Assembly (NCBI RefSeq): GCF_023168165.1 | Contig: NZ_BQYJ01000003.1 | Span: forward strand, 1 to 64,000 | DNA from: Niallia sp. NCCP-28 | GTDB taxonomy: Bacteria; Bacillota; Bacilli; Bacillales; Cytobacillaceae | Reading direction: 5' to 3' | Length of the DNA: 64,000 nucleotides | Shown here: in pieces, positions 1 to 9,441 of the stretch | Position numbering within the stretch: position 1 is the stretch's first letter | Layout of the letters: each line of letters begins with the position of its first letter | Position numbers and translations under genes: made by a program | The notes under the pieces: generated by a model | What the model was told of the DNA's origin: nothing | Databases searched by the model: none | Seen by the model: only the letters and a program-made list of their open reading frames with translations

Positions 1-1
1 G

Positions 2-1528
2 GATGAAAGAACATTTATGTCAGAAGGAACTGGGCATCCAATCGAAGAAATATTAAAATTCAGTCAGGATACTAGTCAATTAGCACAACAAAATAAAGAG
101 TATGCTGATGGTTTAGGCAAAATAAGAAGAGATCAAAGTGTTCGAACTATGGAAGCACATGCAGAAATGAAGAATTTGTCTAATGCGAATGAATCAGCGC
201 ACCGAATAACTCCTTTATTTGAACAATTACAGCAAGTAACGGAAGGAAAAGCCTTCAATCGTTTTAGAAGTCAGTTTGCAAACACAAATTTTGCATCACA
301 AGCTGCTAATAGTGAAAAAAACAGTAATAAGACTACTTTATTACAAGAAACTCCAACAAGCAGTAGTGGAATAATTAGGCAAACAAATGGAATGAATATA
401 ACAGAGAATACGGAACAAGAGCTGCCTATTCATGCGGGCACAAAAATAAATGAAGCAGCTAGTTTGCAGCCGAATTTGCAGTCAAATCAAAAAGAAGCAA
501 TGTCTCTGAATCAAACAATGGCGCTTGATACGGTACAATTAATTAATCCGCTGCTTTATCAAACATCTTCTCAAATGGCGGAAAGACGAGCAAATGAACA
601 CAATAAGGATGCCGTCATGGCAAATGGTTCACAAGCTCGTGCAAATGCAATTATAGATGAAGCTGCAATAAATTCAGGCCAGATAATGCATAGTGGACAG
701 TCAATAAACCCATTTCATTACAAAACTTTTGTAGGAAGAGCAGATACCCAACTGAAAATTTCTAGTCAAGCAGTGAAGCCAGCAGAAGCAGCAACAGAAG
801 GGGAAGAAACGCCATTCCAGCTAAATAACATCAAGTCATTGGTTTCGAGCATTGTAGATAAGTTGAATACAGCTGCAAAAAAAGAAGAAAAGCCAAATGC
901 AATGTTTGCCAAAATGGTAAATCCACTAATGATAGGTTCCATAAAAAAAACAAATGATGTGGAAAGTGTTAGAATGGAAAGTATTAAACCGCTAGTGGAA
1001 AAGAATGAAACAGATGCCAAAACAATTGTTGTAGGACAAATGCAAACAGCAATCTCAGCAAAACAAGAACCATTAGTACTCTTAACAGCAAGCGGCAATC
1101 CAGTTTCAGCACATCAGTTGCGAGAACAATTAGAGAAGGTGCTTTCAAATGGAAAGTTTGTCAATAATGGGGATAATCAAACATTTACGCTAAGGTTAGC
1201 TCCAGATCATTTAGGTTCTATAAAAATAGAAATCTATCAAAAAGAAGGCAATATTTCAGCGAAAATCTTTACTGCTTCACAAGAAGCAAAAGACGTGTTG
1301 GAAACTCATTTAACAAGCATTAAACATACTCTTGGTTCGCAAAATGCTGTTGTAGATAAATTAGATATTTCGTATACTCCATCTCCTCAAGATAAAACGG
1401 CAAAAGATAATCAACAGCATCAGCAACAACAGCAAGAGCAGCAGCAAAAAGAAGAGCAGCCTTCCCAGCAGAAAGAGCGAGAAAAACAAAGAAAAACCTT
1501 TTTGGAAGAGCTTCTTAATATGGAATAA
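2..1528 (+). CDS. fliK: FliK, flagellar hook-length control protein (probably 5' partial)
   Basis: FliK is secreted during hook assembly and switches the export apparatus from hook to filament substrates. The C-terminal region (about residues 380-460 counted from the ATG at 17) carries the FliK core, including the LRLAPDHLGSIKIEI stretch. The N-terminal two thirds is low-complexity, Asn/Gln/Ala/Ser-rich, as usual for the ruler part, and the tail is Gln-rich (residues about 465-490). The frame is open to the left edge, and the ATG at 17 has only a weak Shine-Dalgarno-like GGATGA, so the true start may lie outside the window. flgD follows after 18 nt. Confidence 0.85.
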   Translation, partial: DERTFMSEGTGHPIEEILKFSQDTSQLAQQNKEYADGLGKIRRDQSVRTMEAHAEMKNLSNANESAHRITPLFEQLQQVTEGKAFNRFRSQFANTNFASQAANSEKNSNKTTLLQETPTSSSGIIRQTNGMNITENTEQELPIHAGTKINEAASLQPNLQSNQKEAMSLNQTMALDTVQLINPLLYQTSSQMAERRANEHNKDAVMANGSQARANAIIDEAAINSGQIMHSGQSINPFHYKTFVGRADTQLKISSQAVKPAEAATEGEETPFQLNNIKSLVSSIVDKLNTAAKKEEKPNAMFAKMVNPLMIGSIKKTNDVESVRMESIKPLVEKNETDAKTIVVGQMQTAISAKQEPLVLLTASGNPVSAHQLREQLEKVLSNGKFVNNGDNQTFTLRLAPDHLGSIKIEIYQKEGNISAKIFTASQEAKDVLETHLTSIKHTLGSQNAVVDKLDISYTPSPQDKTAKDNQQHQQQQQEQQQKEEQPSQQKEREKQRKTFLEELLNME

Positions 1529-1546
1529 GTTGGAGGAGGTGAGAAT

Positions 1547-2176
1547 ATGGCGAATACAATTGATTCGTCCCTTTATTTAGCAAATTATCAAGAGCAAACA
1601 AAAGCAACTGGAAACTCTGCTCTAGGAAAAGACGACTTTTTGAAAATATTAATTACACAATTGCAAAACCAGGATCCAACTAAACCGTTAGAGGATAAAG
1701 ATTTTATTGCACAAATGGCTACCTTTTCTTCTCTGGAACAAATGACCAATATGAATACAACGATGGAAAGTTTTATTACATTGCAGACACAATCCAATTT
1801 AATATCATATGGCCAATTTGTCGGCAAAGAAGTGAACTGGACGAAAACAGAAACAGATAATTCAGGTGCAGAAACGACAACTTCCGGAACAGGCAAAGTG
1901 GCATCTCTAGCCTATAAAAATGATAGTGTAGAATTTACATTAGAAGATGGCACAACTTTATCGCCTGCCAATATTTCTAGCATAAGTGCAGAAACAAGTA
2001 ATTTGGCATCAGCAAGTCAACTGATTGGAAAGATTGTCACCTATTTAAATGATAATCAGGAAGAACAAAGCGCCGAAGTGAAATCCGTGTCGTCAAAAAA
2101 TGGCGTGATGCAATACACGTTAAATGATGCAAACAACACACAAATCACTTCCAAGCAAATAACTAAAATTGAATAG
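1547..2176 (+). CDS. flgD: FlgD, flagellar hook assembly (cap) protein
   Basis: FlgD forms the scaffold cap on which hook subunits polymerise outside the cell. The N-terminal part has the family hallmark: a [18 protein letters not shown] segment near residue 27, followed by [14 protein letters not shown]. The length (209 aa) is longer than the B. subtilis form but normal for the family. The ATG at 1547 is preceded by a strong GGAGGTGAGA site. It sits between fliK and a small flagellar operon protein, as in other Bacillaceae. Confidence 0.93.
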   Translation: MANTIDSSLYLANYQEQTKATGNSALGKDDFLKILITQLQNQDPTKPLEDKDFIAQMATFSSLEQMTNMNTTMESFITLQTQSNLISYGQFVGKEVNWTKTETDNSGAETTTSGTGKVASLAYKNDSVEFTLEDGTTLSPANISSISAETSNLASASQLIGKIVTYLNDNQEEQSAEVKSVSSKNGVMQYTLNDANNTQITSKQITKIE

Positions 2177-2188
2177 GAAGTGATTGAA

Positions 2189-2572
2189 ATGGATAAATCT
2201 GTTTATCCTGCTTTTCAATCACAAGCTGCCATAAAAAAAGGCGTAAATGCCATTAAATTTAAAAATAATGGGACATTTTCAGCGCATTTAAAGACATCTA
2301 TTGACACATTTGATAAACTAAGCATCAGCAAACACGCCAATGAGCGCTTACAGCAACGAGGGATTGTGATTGATGAGACAAAATGGCAGCAAATAGAAGC
2401 GAAAGTTAAACAGGCAAGGCAAATGGGTGTAAAAGAATCATTAGTTCTTCTTAATGATGCTGCACTTATTGTCAGTGCCAAAAATAATACAGTTATTACT
2501 GCAATGGACAGACAAGAAGCAACCGAACAAATCTTTACAAATATAAATGGCACAATCGTTATGAATGAATAA
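2189..2572 (+). CDS. Small flagellar operon protein (TIGR02530-like)
   Basis: A 127-residue protein whose biochemical role is not known to me. The SKHANERLQQRGI motif, a KESLVLLNDAALIVSAKNNTVITAMD segment split by short loops, and an FTNIN near the end match the conserved flagellar-operon protein usually found between flgD and flgE in Bacillaceae. An in-frame GTG lies at 2180, but AGGAAGTG at 2176-2183 is correctly spaced for the ATG at 2189, which I chose. No signal peptide or membrane segment is visible. Its place suggests a role in rod or hook assembly; that is inference. Confidence 0.85.
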   Translation: MDKSVYPAFQSQAAIKKGVNAIKFKNNGTFSAHLKTSIDTFDKLSISKHANERLQQRGIVIDETKWQQIEAKVKQARQMGVKESLVLLNDAALIVSAKNNTVITAMDRQEATEQIFTNINGTIVMNE

Positions 2573-2653
2573 ATAAAAAAATCAGCTGGACCAATAATGG
2601 AAGCTGTCACTGTGGAAGGATAGAAGCAGTGAAATTGAAGGGAGAAAAAGCAA

Positions 2654-3532
2654 ATGTTACGTTCATTATATTCAGGTGTTACAGGAATGAAAAACTTTCA
2701 AACAAAATTAGATGTTATCGGAAATAACATTGCAAACGTCAATACGTATGGTTTTAAAAAGGGAAGAGCAACATTCAGCGATTTAATCAGTCAAACAACA
2801 GCTGGTGCAACGGCTCCATCTACTACAACTAATGCTGGAGGGATGAATCCAAAGCAAATTGGTTTAGGTTCACAAGTGGCATCAGTTGATACAATTGCTA
2901 CACAAGGAAGTATGCAGACAACTGGAAGAACCCTTGACTTATCACTTTCTGGTGAAGGATATTTTGTATTAGCAGGACCTGACGCTAATACACAATATTA
3001 TACAAGAGCAGGTAATTTTTATTTAGATGCCGATCGAAATATTGTAAGTTCGAATGGATTGAAATTGCAGGTAACAGGGGGAATTACAGGAGATAATAAT
3101 GGAGAACCTACTTCCTCAGGAAATGTTGTAGGTAGCACGGTAATCCCTACTGGTGCACAAAGTTTCAGTATCGGTTCTAATGGAATTATTACGTATATTA
3201 ATGAAAATGGAGAAACTAGACAAGCCGGTCAAATTCTTCTTGCAAAAGTTTCTAATCCAGAAGGGTTAACAAAAGTAGGAGCAAATATGTATCAAACATC
3301 TGCAAACTCAGGAGGATTATCACAGCCAACAACTACCCAACTTGGTGGTCTGGTATTTTCAGGAGAAGACGGTACTGGTGCCATCAACAGCGGATACCTT
3401 GAAATGTCCAACGTGGATTTAACAGATGAATTTACAGAAATGATTGTTGGGCAAAGGGGCTTCCAATCTAACTCCAAAATTATTACAACATCTGATGAAA
3501 TCTTGCAAGAACTGCTTAACTTAAAACGATAA
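2654..3532 (+). CDS. flgE: FlgE, flagellar hook protein
   Basis: Structural subunit of the flagellar hook, exported through the flagellar type III apparatus. It has the rod/hook N-terminal signature (MLRSLYSGVTGMKNFQ, then LDVIGNNIANVNTYGFKKGR) and the C-terminal coiled-coil motif with VDLTDEFTEMIVGQRGFQSNSK. At 292 aa it resembles the short Bacillus hook protein, which older annotations call FlgG. A GAAGGGAG site precedes the ATG. The upstream spacer (2573-2653) has no gene. Confidence 0.93.
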   Translation: MLRSLYSGVTGMKNFQTKLDVIGNNIANVNTYGFKKGRATFSDLISQTTAGATAPSTTTNAGGMNPKQIGLGSQVASVDTIATQGSMQTTGRTLDLSLSGEGYFVLAGPDANTQYYTRAGNFYLDADRNIVSSNGLKLQVTGGITGDNNGEPTSSGNVVGSTVIPTGAQSFSIGSNGIITYINENGETRQAGQILLAKVSNPEGLTKVGANMYQTSANSGGLSQPTTTQLGGLVFSGEDGTGAINSGYLEMSNVDLTDEFTEMIVGQRGFQSNSKIITTSDEILQELLNLKR

Positions 3533-3591
3533 GTAGAAGGGGGATTTAGAGGCTAGTGGATACTTATTCATTAGTCTCTAAAAAATAATTG

Positions 3592-3813
3592 ATGATAACT
3601 GTAACACGATTAAATGGTAAAAAATTTAAATTGAATGCTTTGTTTATTGAAACAATTGAATTATTTCCAGATACAACAATTATGCTGTCAAATGGAAATA
3701 AATATGTTGTAAAAGAGACCGAGCAAGAACTGATGGAATTGATACATCAATTTTATCGATCTGTGAGCCTTTTCGGATTACCGAACTTGGGAGAGAAGCA
3801 CAATGAAGAATAA
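3592..3813 (+). CDS. swrD: SwrD/FlbD-family flagellar protein
   Basis: A 73-residue FlbD-family protein (YlzI/SwrD of B. subtilis), which in that species supports flagellar torque and swarming. The core reads [19 protein letters not shown], followed by [20 protein letters not shown] at 3589 and an ATG at 3592 are adjacent; I prefer the ATG. No strong Shine-Dalgarno is seen immediately upstream; a GAAGGGGGA lies about 50 nt away at 3537-3545. The gene overlaps fliL by 11 nt, so the two are probably translationally coupled. Confidence 0.88.
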   Translation: MITVTRLNGKKFKLNALFIETIELFPDTTIMLSNGNKYVVKETEQELMELIHQFYRSVSLFGLPNLGEKHNEE

Positions 3814-4231
3814 TAAAATACTTATGATTATGCTAATACTATTACTTACCATTGCCATTGTTGGTGCTGGAGCATTTTTTTATTTATGGAAGTATACTGG
3901 AGATCAAAAAGAAAAAGAGCCTTCTATTGATGAAGTGATTGAGTCCTCCGTAGATATTGAAGAAATGACCACAAATTTAGCAACTGATAATTTCATTAAA
4001 ATATCATTTAAAATCCAAACAGACAGCAAAAAAGCAAAAGAAGAATTAGAAAAAAGGGATTTCCAAGTGAAAAATATTATAATTCAAGAGCTTTCGGAAA
4101 AAACTGTGGAAGATATGAAAGGGAAAAAAGGACAAATTACATTGGAGAATGATTTAAAAGAACAAATAAATGAGCACATGCAAGAAGGAAAAGTGATCCA
4201 GGTTTATATTACCAGTTCTCTACTTCAATAA
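3803..4231 (+). CDS. fliL: FliL, flagellar basal body-associated protein
   Basis: FliL associates with the stator around the basal body. The sequence has a short cytoplasmic N-terminus, one transmembrane helix at about residues 6-28 ([18 protein letters not shown]) and an extracytoplasmic domain ending in the typical [21 protein letters not shown]. The start overlaps swrD, with GGGAGAG just upstream. It is followed by an unusual 174-nt gap before fliM. Confidence 0.92.
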   Translation: MKNNKILMIMLILLLTIAIVGAGAFFYLWKYTGDQKEKEPSIDEVIESSVDIEEMTTNLATDNFIKISFKIQTDSKKAKEELEKRDFQVKNIIIQELSEKTVEDMKGKKGQITLENDLKEQINEHMQEGKVIQVYITSSLLQ

Positions 4232-4405
4232 TGTAAAGTATTTAAGGCAGTGAAAAATTTTGTCTGAACCTAATCCGTGTTGGTTAATGGGGAAAATCAG
4301 GTTGATGAGTAGTATAAACTCCGTTTCCTCTTAGAAATAACGAGGACATACTGCCGTTAGACATGATAAATGATGGGATCATCATACTTAAGGGGTGAAG
4401 ATTTT
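4232..4405 (+). other. fliL-fliM gap with nested inverted repeats
   Basis: No gene is seen in this 174-nt spacer inside the flagellar operon. GGCAGT (4246-4251) can pair with ACTGCC (4350-4355). Inside lie AACCT (4267-4271)/AGGTT (4299-4303) and CCTC (4327-4330)/GAGG (4342-4345), giving a possible three-way junction upstream of the fliM Shine-Dalgarno. There is no U-run, so it is not an ordinary terminator. Confidence 0.4.
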
Positions 4406-5404
4406 TTGTCAGGAGATGTACTATCCCAGAATGAAATAGATGCACTATTATCTGCTATAACTTCTGGTGAAATGGATGCAGAGGAGCTAAAAAAAGAGCA
4501 ATTAGAAAAAAAGGTAAAAGTGTATGATTTTAAACGGGCACTCCGGTTTTCGAAAGATCAAATCAGAAGCTTAACACGCATACATGAAAATTTTGCTCGA
4601 TTGCTGACGACGTTTTTCTCTGCACAGTTGCGAACATATGTACAATTTAATGTTGCTTCTGCTGATCAAATACCATATGAAGAATTTATTCGCTCGATTC
4701 CCAAAATGACTATATTGAATGTGTTTGATGTAGCACCTTTAAATGGACGAGTTCTTATGGAAGTAAATCCTAATATTGCATATGCAATGATGGATCGAAT
4801 GATGGGCGGCAGAGGATCCAGCATTAATAAAGTAGAAAATTTAACAGAAATAGAAACAAAAATAATGTCTAATACCTTTGAAAATGCTTTTGACTATTTT
4901 CGGGAAGCAATGGAAGAGCTAGTTGATATTGAACCATCTTTAGAGGAATTTGAAGTAAATCCTCAATTTTTGCAAATGGTTTCTCCAAATGAAACTGTTG
5001 TGGTTATTTCGTTAAATACGACAATCAGCGATACAAGCGGAATGATTAATATTTGCATTCCTCATGTTGTATTAGAACCGATTATCCAAAAATTATCTGG
5101 ACATTATTGGATGCAAACAGAAAAAAAGGCTCCAGAACCTGAAGTGATAAAAGGACTAGAAAATAATGTAAAAAAATCAGTTATCCCGTTATCAGCACAA
5201 TTGGGAACTTCAGAAATCTCCATACAGGATTTTTTAATGCTGGATGTTGGCGATGTTATAGAAATGAATCAAACAATAGAAGAACCTCTGCTTATTAAAG
5301 TAGGAGATATTCCTAAATTTTATGGACAGCCAGGTAAAGTCAATAAAAAAATAGCTGTTCAAATTTTAGGGGCTTTAGAGAGGGGGAAAGAAGATGATGA
5401 GTAA
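4406..5404 (+). CDS. fliM: FliM, flagellar motor switch protein
   Basis: C-ring subunit that binds CheY-P and sets the direction of rotation. The N-terminal CheY-binding peptide VLSQNEIDALLSAI is present, followed by the FliM middle domain (MMDRMMGGRG, then LTEIETKIM) and a C-terminal SpoA/SpoB-like domain (VGDVIEMNQTIEEPLLIKVGDIPKF). I start it at the TTG at 4406, because AAGGGGTGA lies at 4390-4398 and the product then begins MSGDVLSQNEI with the family length of 332 aa. An in-frame ATG at 4370 would add 12 unlikely residues. It overlaps fliY by 11 nt. Confidence 0.94.
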   Translation: MSGDVLSQNEIDALLSAITSGEMDAEELKKEQLEKKVKVYDFKRALRFSKDQIRSLTRIHENFARLLTTFFSAQLRTYVQFNVASADQIPYEEFIRSIPKMTILNVFDVAPLNGRVLMEVNPNIAYAMMDRMMGGRGSSINKVENLTEIETKIMSNTFENAFDYFREAMEELVDIEPSLEEFEVNPQFLQMVSPNETVVVISLNTTISDTSGMINICIPHVVLEPIIQKLSGHYWMQTEKKAPEPEVIKGLENNVKKSVIPLSAQLGTSEISIQDFLMLDVGDVIEMNQTIEEPLLIKVGDIPKFYGQPGKVNKKIAVQILGALERGKEDDE

Positions 5405-6620
5405 AGATATGCTTTCACAAGATGAAATAGATGCTTTATTAAGAGGCGACGATATTGAAAAACCACAAACAGAATTAGTGGTAGAAGAGTATTTATCTGC
5501 AATGGAACAAGATGCTTTAGGGGAAATCGGCAATATATCATTTGGCAGTTCTGCTACTGCATTGTCTACTTTGTTGAATCAAAAAGTAGATATTACAACA
5601 CCTAGTGTAGGTGTCGTTTTGAGAAATAGGCTTCCAGAAGAGTTCCCTCATCCATATGTGGCGATACGAGTAAATTATACAGAAGGTTTTTCAGGAATGA
5701 ATTTATTAGTAATAAAGCAATCAGATGCCAGCATTATTGCTGATCTGATGCTTGGTGGTGATGGAATAAATCCATCAGAGGTAATGGGAGAAATCCAAAT
5801 GAGCGCTGTTCAGGAAGCGATGAATCAAATGATGGGATCTGCTGCTACTTCTATGTCAACTATTTTTAATAAAAGAGTTGATATATCGCCGCCTACGATT
5901 GATATACTTGATTTAACACAAGGAGAAGGCACAGACAAGATTCCAGCAGATGATCTTTTTGTGAAAATATCCTTTCGTTTAAAAATTGGAACACTTATTG
6001 ATTCAAAGATCATGCAATTATTGCAGCTGCCTTTCGCCAAAAAATTAGTAGAAGGCTTATTAAATACAGCAGATAGTACAGAAGAAGTTTCCAATCCATC
6101 CAATTTAGATTATAATTCTGTTTATGAGCCAAAAGAACCAACTGTGGAAGATGTTTTAGTCTCGCCTGCTTATTCGGAAGGCACTGGTGGAGGGTACAAT
6201 CAATATGCTCCATTAAATCAAGCAGCTCAACCGACTGCTCCACAGCCAGTCAATCACCCAACGCAACATTTCGGGGCAAGTTTTCCGAATGGCTCACAAC
6301 CGAATGTGCAACCAGCTGTATTTTCAAATTTTGAACCATTTACACCTGCAGAACCGGAGACAAAAAATTTAAATATGCTGCTGGATATTCCTCTTCAAGT
6401 AACAGTAGAATTGGGACGAACCAAGCGCTCCGTAAAAGAAATTTTAGAATTAACAGCAGGTTCTATCATTGAATTGGATAAATTAGCAGGTGAGCCGGTC
6501 GATATATTGGTAAATAATCGTCTTGTTGCACAGGGGGAAGTAGTCGTTATTGATGAAAATTTCGGTGTAAGAGTAACCGATATTGTTAGTCAAAGCGATC
6601 GTTTAAATAAACTAAGATAA
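5394..6620 (+). CDS. fliY: FliY, flagellar motor switch phosphatase
   Basis: Gram-positive switch protein that also dephosphorylates CheY-P. It starts with a FliM-like peptide (MLSQDEIDALL). Two CheC-type D/S-x3-E-x2-N active motifs follow: DALGEIGN (about residues 42-49) and SAVQEAMN (about residues 138-145). A Pro/Gln/Asn-rich linker spans about residues 255-320. A SpoA domain ends the protein (LQVTVELGRTKRSVKEIL to VVVIDENFGVRVTDIV). Two consecutive ATGs (5394, 5397) follow GAGGGGGAAAG. Confidence 0.94.
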   Translation: MMSKDMLSQDEIDALLRGDDIEKPQTELVVEEYLSAMEQDALGEIGNISFGSSATALSTLLNQKVDITTPSVGVVLRNRLPEEFPHPYVAIRVNYTEGFSGMNLLVIKQSDASIIADLMLGGDGINPSEVMGEIQMSAVQEAMNQMMGSAATSMSTIFNKRVDISPPTIDILDLTQGEGTDKIPADDLFVKISFRLKIGTLIDSKIMQLLQLPFAKKLVEGLLNTADSTEEVSNPSNLDYNSVYEPKEPTVEDVLVSPAYSEGTGGGYNQYAPLNQAAQPTAPQPVNHPTQHFGASFPNGSQPNVQPAVFSNFEPFTPAEPETKNLNMLLDIPLQVTVELGRTKRSVKEILELTAGSIIELDKLAGEPVDILVNNRLVAQGEVVVIDENFGVRVTDIVSQSDRLNKLR

Positions 6621-6647
6621 TCATTATTTTAATGGGGGTAGAGATTT

Positions 6648-7010
6648 ATGGCACAAAAGATTTTAATAGTGGACGATGCAGCATTTATGCGCATGATGAT
6701 TAAAGATATACTATCAAAAAATGGATATGAAATTGTTGGGGAAGCTGCTGATGGCATGCAGGCAATCGAAAAATACAAAGAAACACAGCCAGATTTAGTT
6801 ACGATGGATATTACAATGCCCGAAATGGATGGCATTACAGCATTAAAAGAAATCAAAAAAATTAATCCGAATGCTAAAATAATTATGTGTTCTGCGATGG
6901 GGCAGCAAGCGATGGTAATAGATGCCATTCAGGCGGGAGCAAAAGACTTTATTGTGAAACCATTTCAAGCAGACCGTGTATTAGAAGCTATTAGCAAAAC
7001 ATTGGGTTAA
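6648..7010 (+). CDS. cheY: CheY, chemotaxis response regulator
   Basis: Single receiver domain of 120 aa that carries the phosphoryl signal from CheA to the switch. Conserved residues are visible: acidic pair DD near residue 10 (ILIVDDAAFMR), phospho-acceptor Asp in VTMDITMPEMDG, the Ser/Thr position in CSAMGQ, and the invariant Lys in DFIVKPF. GGGGGTAGAG precedes the ATG. It lies directly after the switch genes, as in Bacillus. Confidence 0.95.
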   Translation: MAQKILIVDDAAFMRMMIKDILSKNGYEIVGEAADGMQAIEKYKETQPDLVTMDITMPEMDGITALKEIKKINPNAKIIMCSAMGQQAMVIDAIQAGAKDFIVKPFQADRVLEAISKTLG

Positions 7011-7036
7011 GTTAAAAAAAGTAGAGGGTGCCTTTA

Positions 7037-7714
7037 GTGGATAGATTAAAGTATTTATTTACAAGTTCACTACTCATTTTTGTTCTCATAGGCTTGGGAA
7101 ATCAAGCCTATGCAGAGCAGCTTGATAATAGTGTTCATGATATGTTTGAAGACTCAACAAGTGATGAAAAAGAGAGCACAAAGGAAGGTCAGGGACAAAC
7201 GCAAAAAGAAACAAATATAGCAAAAGATACTGCTAATATTGGAATTTCTTTTTTTGATATTGTCAAAATGGTATTTGCCACTGTGTTTGTTGTGGCACTT
7301 TTGTATGTCCTTTTAAAGTTTATTAATAAACGCAACCATTCTTATAAAAGCTCACAATTAATCGAGAATTTAGGCGGGACGTCTCTTGGAGCGAATCGTT
7401 CCATTCAAATTGTAAAGCTCGGAAAGCGCCTATTAGTTGTTGGGGTAGGAGAAAATATTCATTTAATTAAAGAAATCGAAGATGAAGCAGAGTATAAAGA
7501 GATTTTAGAGGACTATAATCGAAAAATGGATCAGTTGATTATTCCAAGCGATATTGTGACAAAGGTAATGGGGAAGGCAAATAGAACGCCAGCAGAAACA
7601 AATAATAATGCGCCTTTTGCTGCACATTTAAAAAAACAATTACAAGAAATTTCTAATCGCCGCAAAGAAGCATTGGGTGAAAAGGAAAAGAAAGGGTCAG
7701 AAAAAGATGAATGA
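7037..7714 (+). CDS. fliO: FliO/FliZ, flagellar export accessory protein
   Basis: FliO (called FliZ in older Bacillus annotation) assists assembly of the FliP/Q/R export gate. The sequence begins with a signal peptide-like segment (about residues 1-26, ending NQAYAEQ), then an acidic extracytoplasmic stretch and one membrane helix (FFDIVKMVFATVFVVALLYV). A basic cytoplasmic tail follows, with LGANRSIQIVKLGKRLLVVGVGEN, which is the FliO core. I chose the GTG at 7037, since AGAGGGTG at 7023-7030 is well spaced for it; a GTG at 7028 overlaps that site. Confidence 0.88.
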   Translation: MDRLKYLFTSSLLIFVLIGLGNQAYAEQLDNSVHDMFEDSTSDEKESTKEGQGQTQKETNIAKDTANIGISFFDIVKMVFATVFVVALLYVLLKFINKRNHSYKSSQLIENLGGTSLGANRSIQIVKLGKRLLVVGVGENIHLIKEIEDEAEYKEILEDYNRKMDQLIIPSDIVTKVMGKANRTPAETNNNAPFAAHLKKQLQEISNRRKEALGEKEKKGSEKDE

Positions 7715-8372
7715 ATTTATGCAATTTTTTAATGACAGTTCTCCTGAAAATGTTTCTACTTCAGTACAGCTGTTATTATTGTTGACTGTCCTTTCTTTAG
7801 CACCGAGTATTTTGATTTTAATGACTTGCTTTACAAGAATTGTGATTGTTCTTTCCTTTGTCAGAACGGCGCTTGCGACCCAACAAATGCCGCCAAATCA
7901 AGTGATTGTTGGCTTATCTTTATTTTTGACTTTTTTTATTATGGCACCAACATTCCAAGAGGTGAATGATAAAGCTTTAACCCCTTTATTTAATGAAAAA
8001 ATAACGTTGGAACAAGCCTATGATCGAGCAGCAGTGCCTTTTAAAGAATTTATGAGCAAACATACAAGACAAAAAGATTTGGCATTGTTTTTGGAATATT
8101 CTGGTGCCGAAAAACCTAAGTCTATTCAAGATATTCCCTTAACAACACTTGTTCCTGCTTTTGCTATTAGTGAGTTAAAAACAGCATTTCAGATTGGATT
8201 TATGATATTTATTCCCTTTTTGGTAATCGATATGATTGTTGCGAGTATTTTAATGTCGATGGGGATGATGATGCTTCCGCCGGTTATGATTTCCCTCCCA
8301 TTTAAAATCTTGCTGTTTGTTCTTGTAGATGGCTGGTACTTGGTTGTTAAATCTTTATTAGAAAGTTTTTAA
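7707..8372 (+). CDS. fliP: FliP, flagellar type III export gate protein
   Basis: Core subunit of the flagellar type III export gate in the membrane. It has several hydrophobic helices and the family signatures FTRIVIVLSFVRTALATQQMP and FVIDMIVASILMSMGM-like segments near the C-terminus (residues about 170-200). The ATG at 7707 gives 221 aa, the usual length, and overlaps the end of fliO by 8 nt. An in-frame ATG at 7677 inside fliO would add a basic decapeptide and is less likely. Confidence 0.95.
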   Translation: MNEFMQFFNDSSPENVSTSVQLLLLLTVLSLAPSILILMTCFTRIVIVLSFVRTALATQQMPPNQVIVGLSLFLTFFIMAPTFQEVNDKALTPLFNEKITLEQAYDRAAVPFKEFMSKHTRQKDLALFLEYSGAEKPKSIQDIPLTTLVPAFAISELKTAFQIGFMIFIPFLVIDMIVASILMSMGMMMLPPVMISLPFKILLFVLVDGWYLVVKSLLESF

Positions 8373-8387
8373 GAAGGTGTGAATTAG

Positions 8388-8657
8388 ATGTCGCAAGAAA
8401 TGGTTATATCCGTTGCAGAAAAGGGAATACTAACCGTACTAATTGTCAGTGGACCGTTGCTTATTATTGCATTAGTTGTAGGGCTAGTGATTAGTATTTT
8501 TCAGGCTACTACCCAAATACAAGAGCAAACTTTAGCTTTTGTTCCAAAAATAGTAGCAGTGCTCCTTGGAATTGTATTTTTTGGTTCCTGGATGCTAAGC
8601 CATATGCTCTCTTACACTGTTGATATATTTTCAAATTTAACAAGGTTTATAGGGTAA
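8388..8657 (+). CDS. fliQ: FliQ, flagellar type III export gate protein
   Basis: Small two-helix export gate protein (89 aa). The segment VVGLVISIFQATTQIQEQTL is diagnostic of the FliQ/SpaQ family. It has an AAGAAGGTGTG ribosome site and lies 15 nt after fliP and 6 nt before fliR, the standard export-gate order. Confidence 0.95.
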   Translation: MSQEMVISVAEKGILTVLIVSGPLLIIALVVGLVISIFQATTQIQEQTLAFVPKIVAVLLGIVFFGSWMLSHMLSYTVDIFSNLTRFIG

Positions 8658-8663
8658 TGAGAG

Positions 8664-9440
8664 ATGATTGATTTTCTGCCGAAATTTCCAAGCTTTTTAC
8701 TTGTATTAGTGCGTGTTACATCATTTTTTCTTATGCTCCCTTTATTCTCTTATCGGACGATTCCAACAAATCATAAGATAGGTTTAGGGTTTTTTCTTTC
8801 CATTCTTATTTTTTTTAATCTGGATGCTCCTGTCTTAACCATTGATGGTACATATTATTTACTTATTTTAAAAGAAGCGCTCGTAGGATTGTTTATTGGT
8901 TTTTTGGCTTATATGCTATTTTCTGCCGTCCAGATTGCTGGAGGCTTAATTGACTTTCAAATGGGATTTGCGATGGCAAATGTTATGGATCCGCAAACAG
9001 GAGCCCAAAGTCCTCTTACAGGGCAATACTTAAATATTGTGGCCTTATTTTTTTTATTGTCGGTAAATGGTCATCATCTTTTATTGGACGGCATTTATTA
9101 CAGTTATCAATTTATTCCATTGGATCAAGCATGGATAGCGTTTGGACAGGAGAATGTCTCCCTATATTTAATAAAGTCGTTTTCTGTTATGTTTGCTGTT
9201 GCTTTTCAAATGTCTATCCCAGTTGTAGCTAGTATTTTTTTGGTGGATGTAGCTTTGGGAATAGTAGCAAGAACAGTTCCTCAATTAAATATTTTTGTTG
9301 TTGGTGTGCCGATAAAAATTATTGCTGGGTTAGTGATATTAATGATTGTAATGGGTGTATTAATGGCATCTGTTTCCAATCTTTTTACAACTATTCTTAA
9401 CGCAATGCGGGGAATAATGAACATATTGGGAGGTTCATAA
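8664..9440 (+). CDS. fliR: FliR, flagellar type III export gate protein
   Basis: Polytopic membrane protein of 258 aa, the third subunit of the export gate. The FliR signature is visible: AGGLIDFQMGFAMANVMDPQTG at about residues 92-113, split here into AGGLIDFQMGFAM plus NVMDPQTG. The C-terminal LNIFVVGVPIKIIAGL segment is also typical. The stop codon is separated from flhB by only one nucleotide. Confidence 0.94.
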   Translation: MIDFLPKFPSFLLVLVRVTSFFLMLPLFSYRTIPTNHKIGLGFFLSILIFFNLDAPVLTIDGTYYLLILKEALVGLFIGFLAYMLFSAVQIAGGLIDFQMGFAMANVMDPQTGAQSPLTGQYLNIVALFFLLSVNGHHLLLDGIYYSYQFIPLDQAWIAFGQENVSLYLIKSFSVMFAVAFQMSIPVVASIFLVDVALGIVARTVPQLNIFVVGVPIKIIAGLVILMIVMGVLMASVSNLFTTILNAMRGIMNILGGS

Positions 9441-9441
9441 T

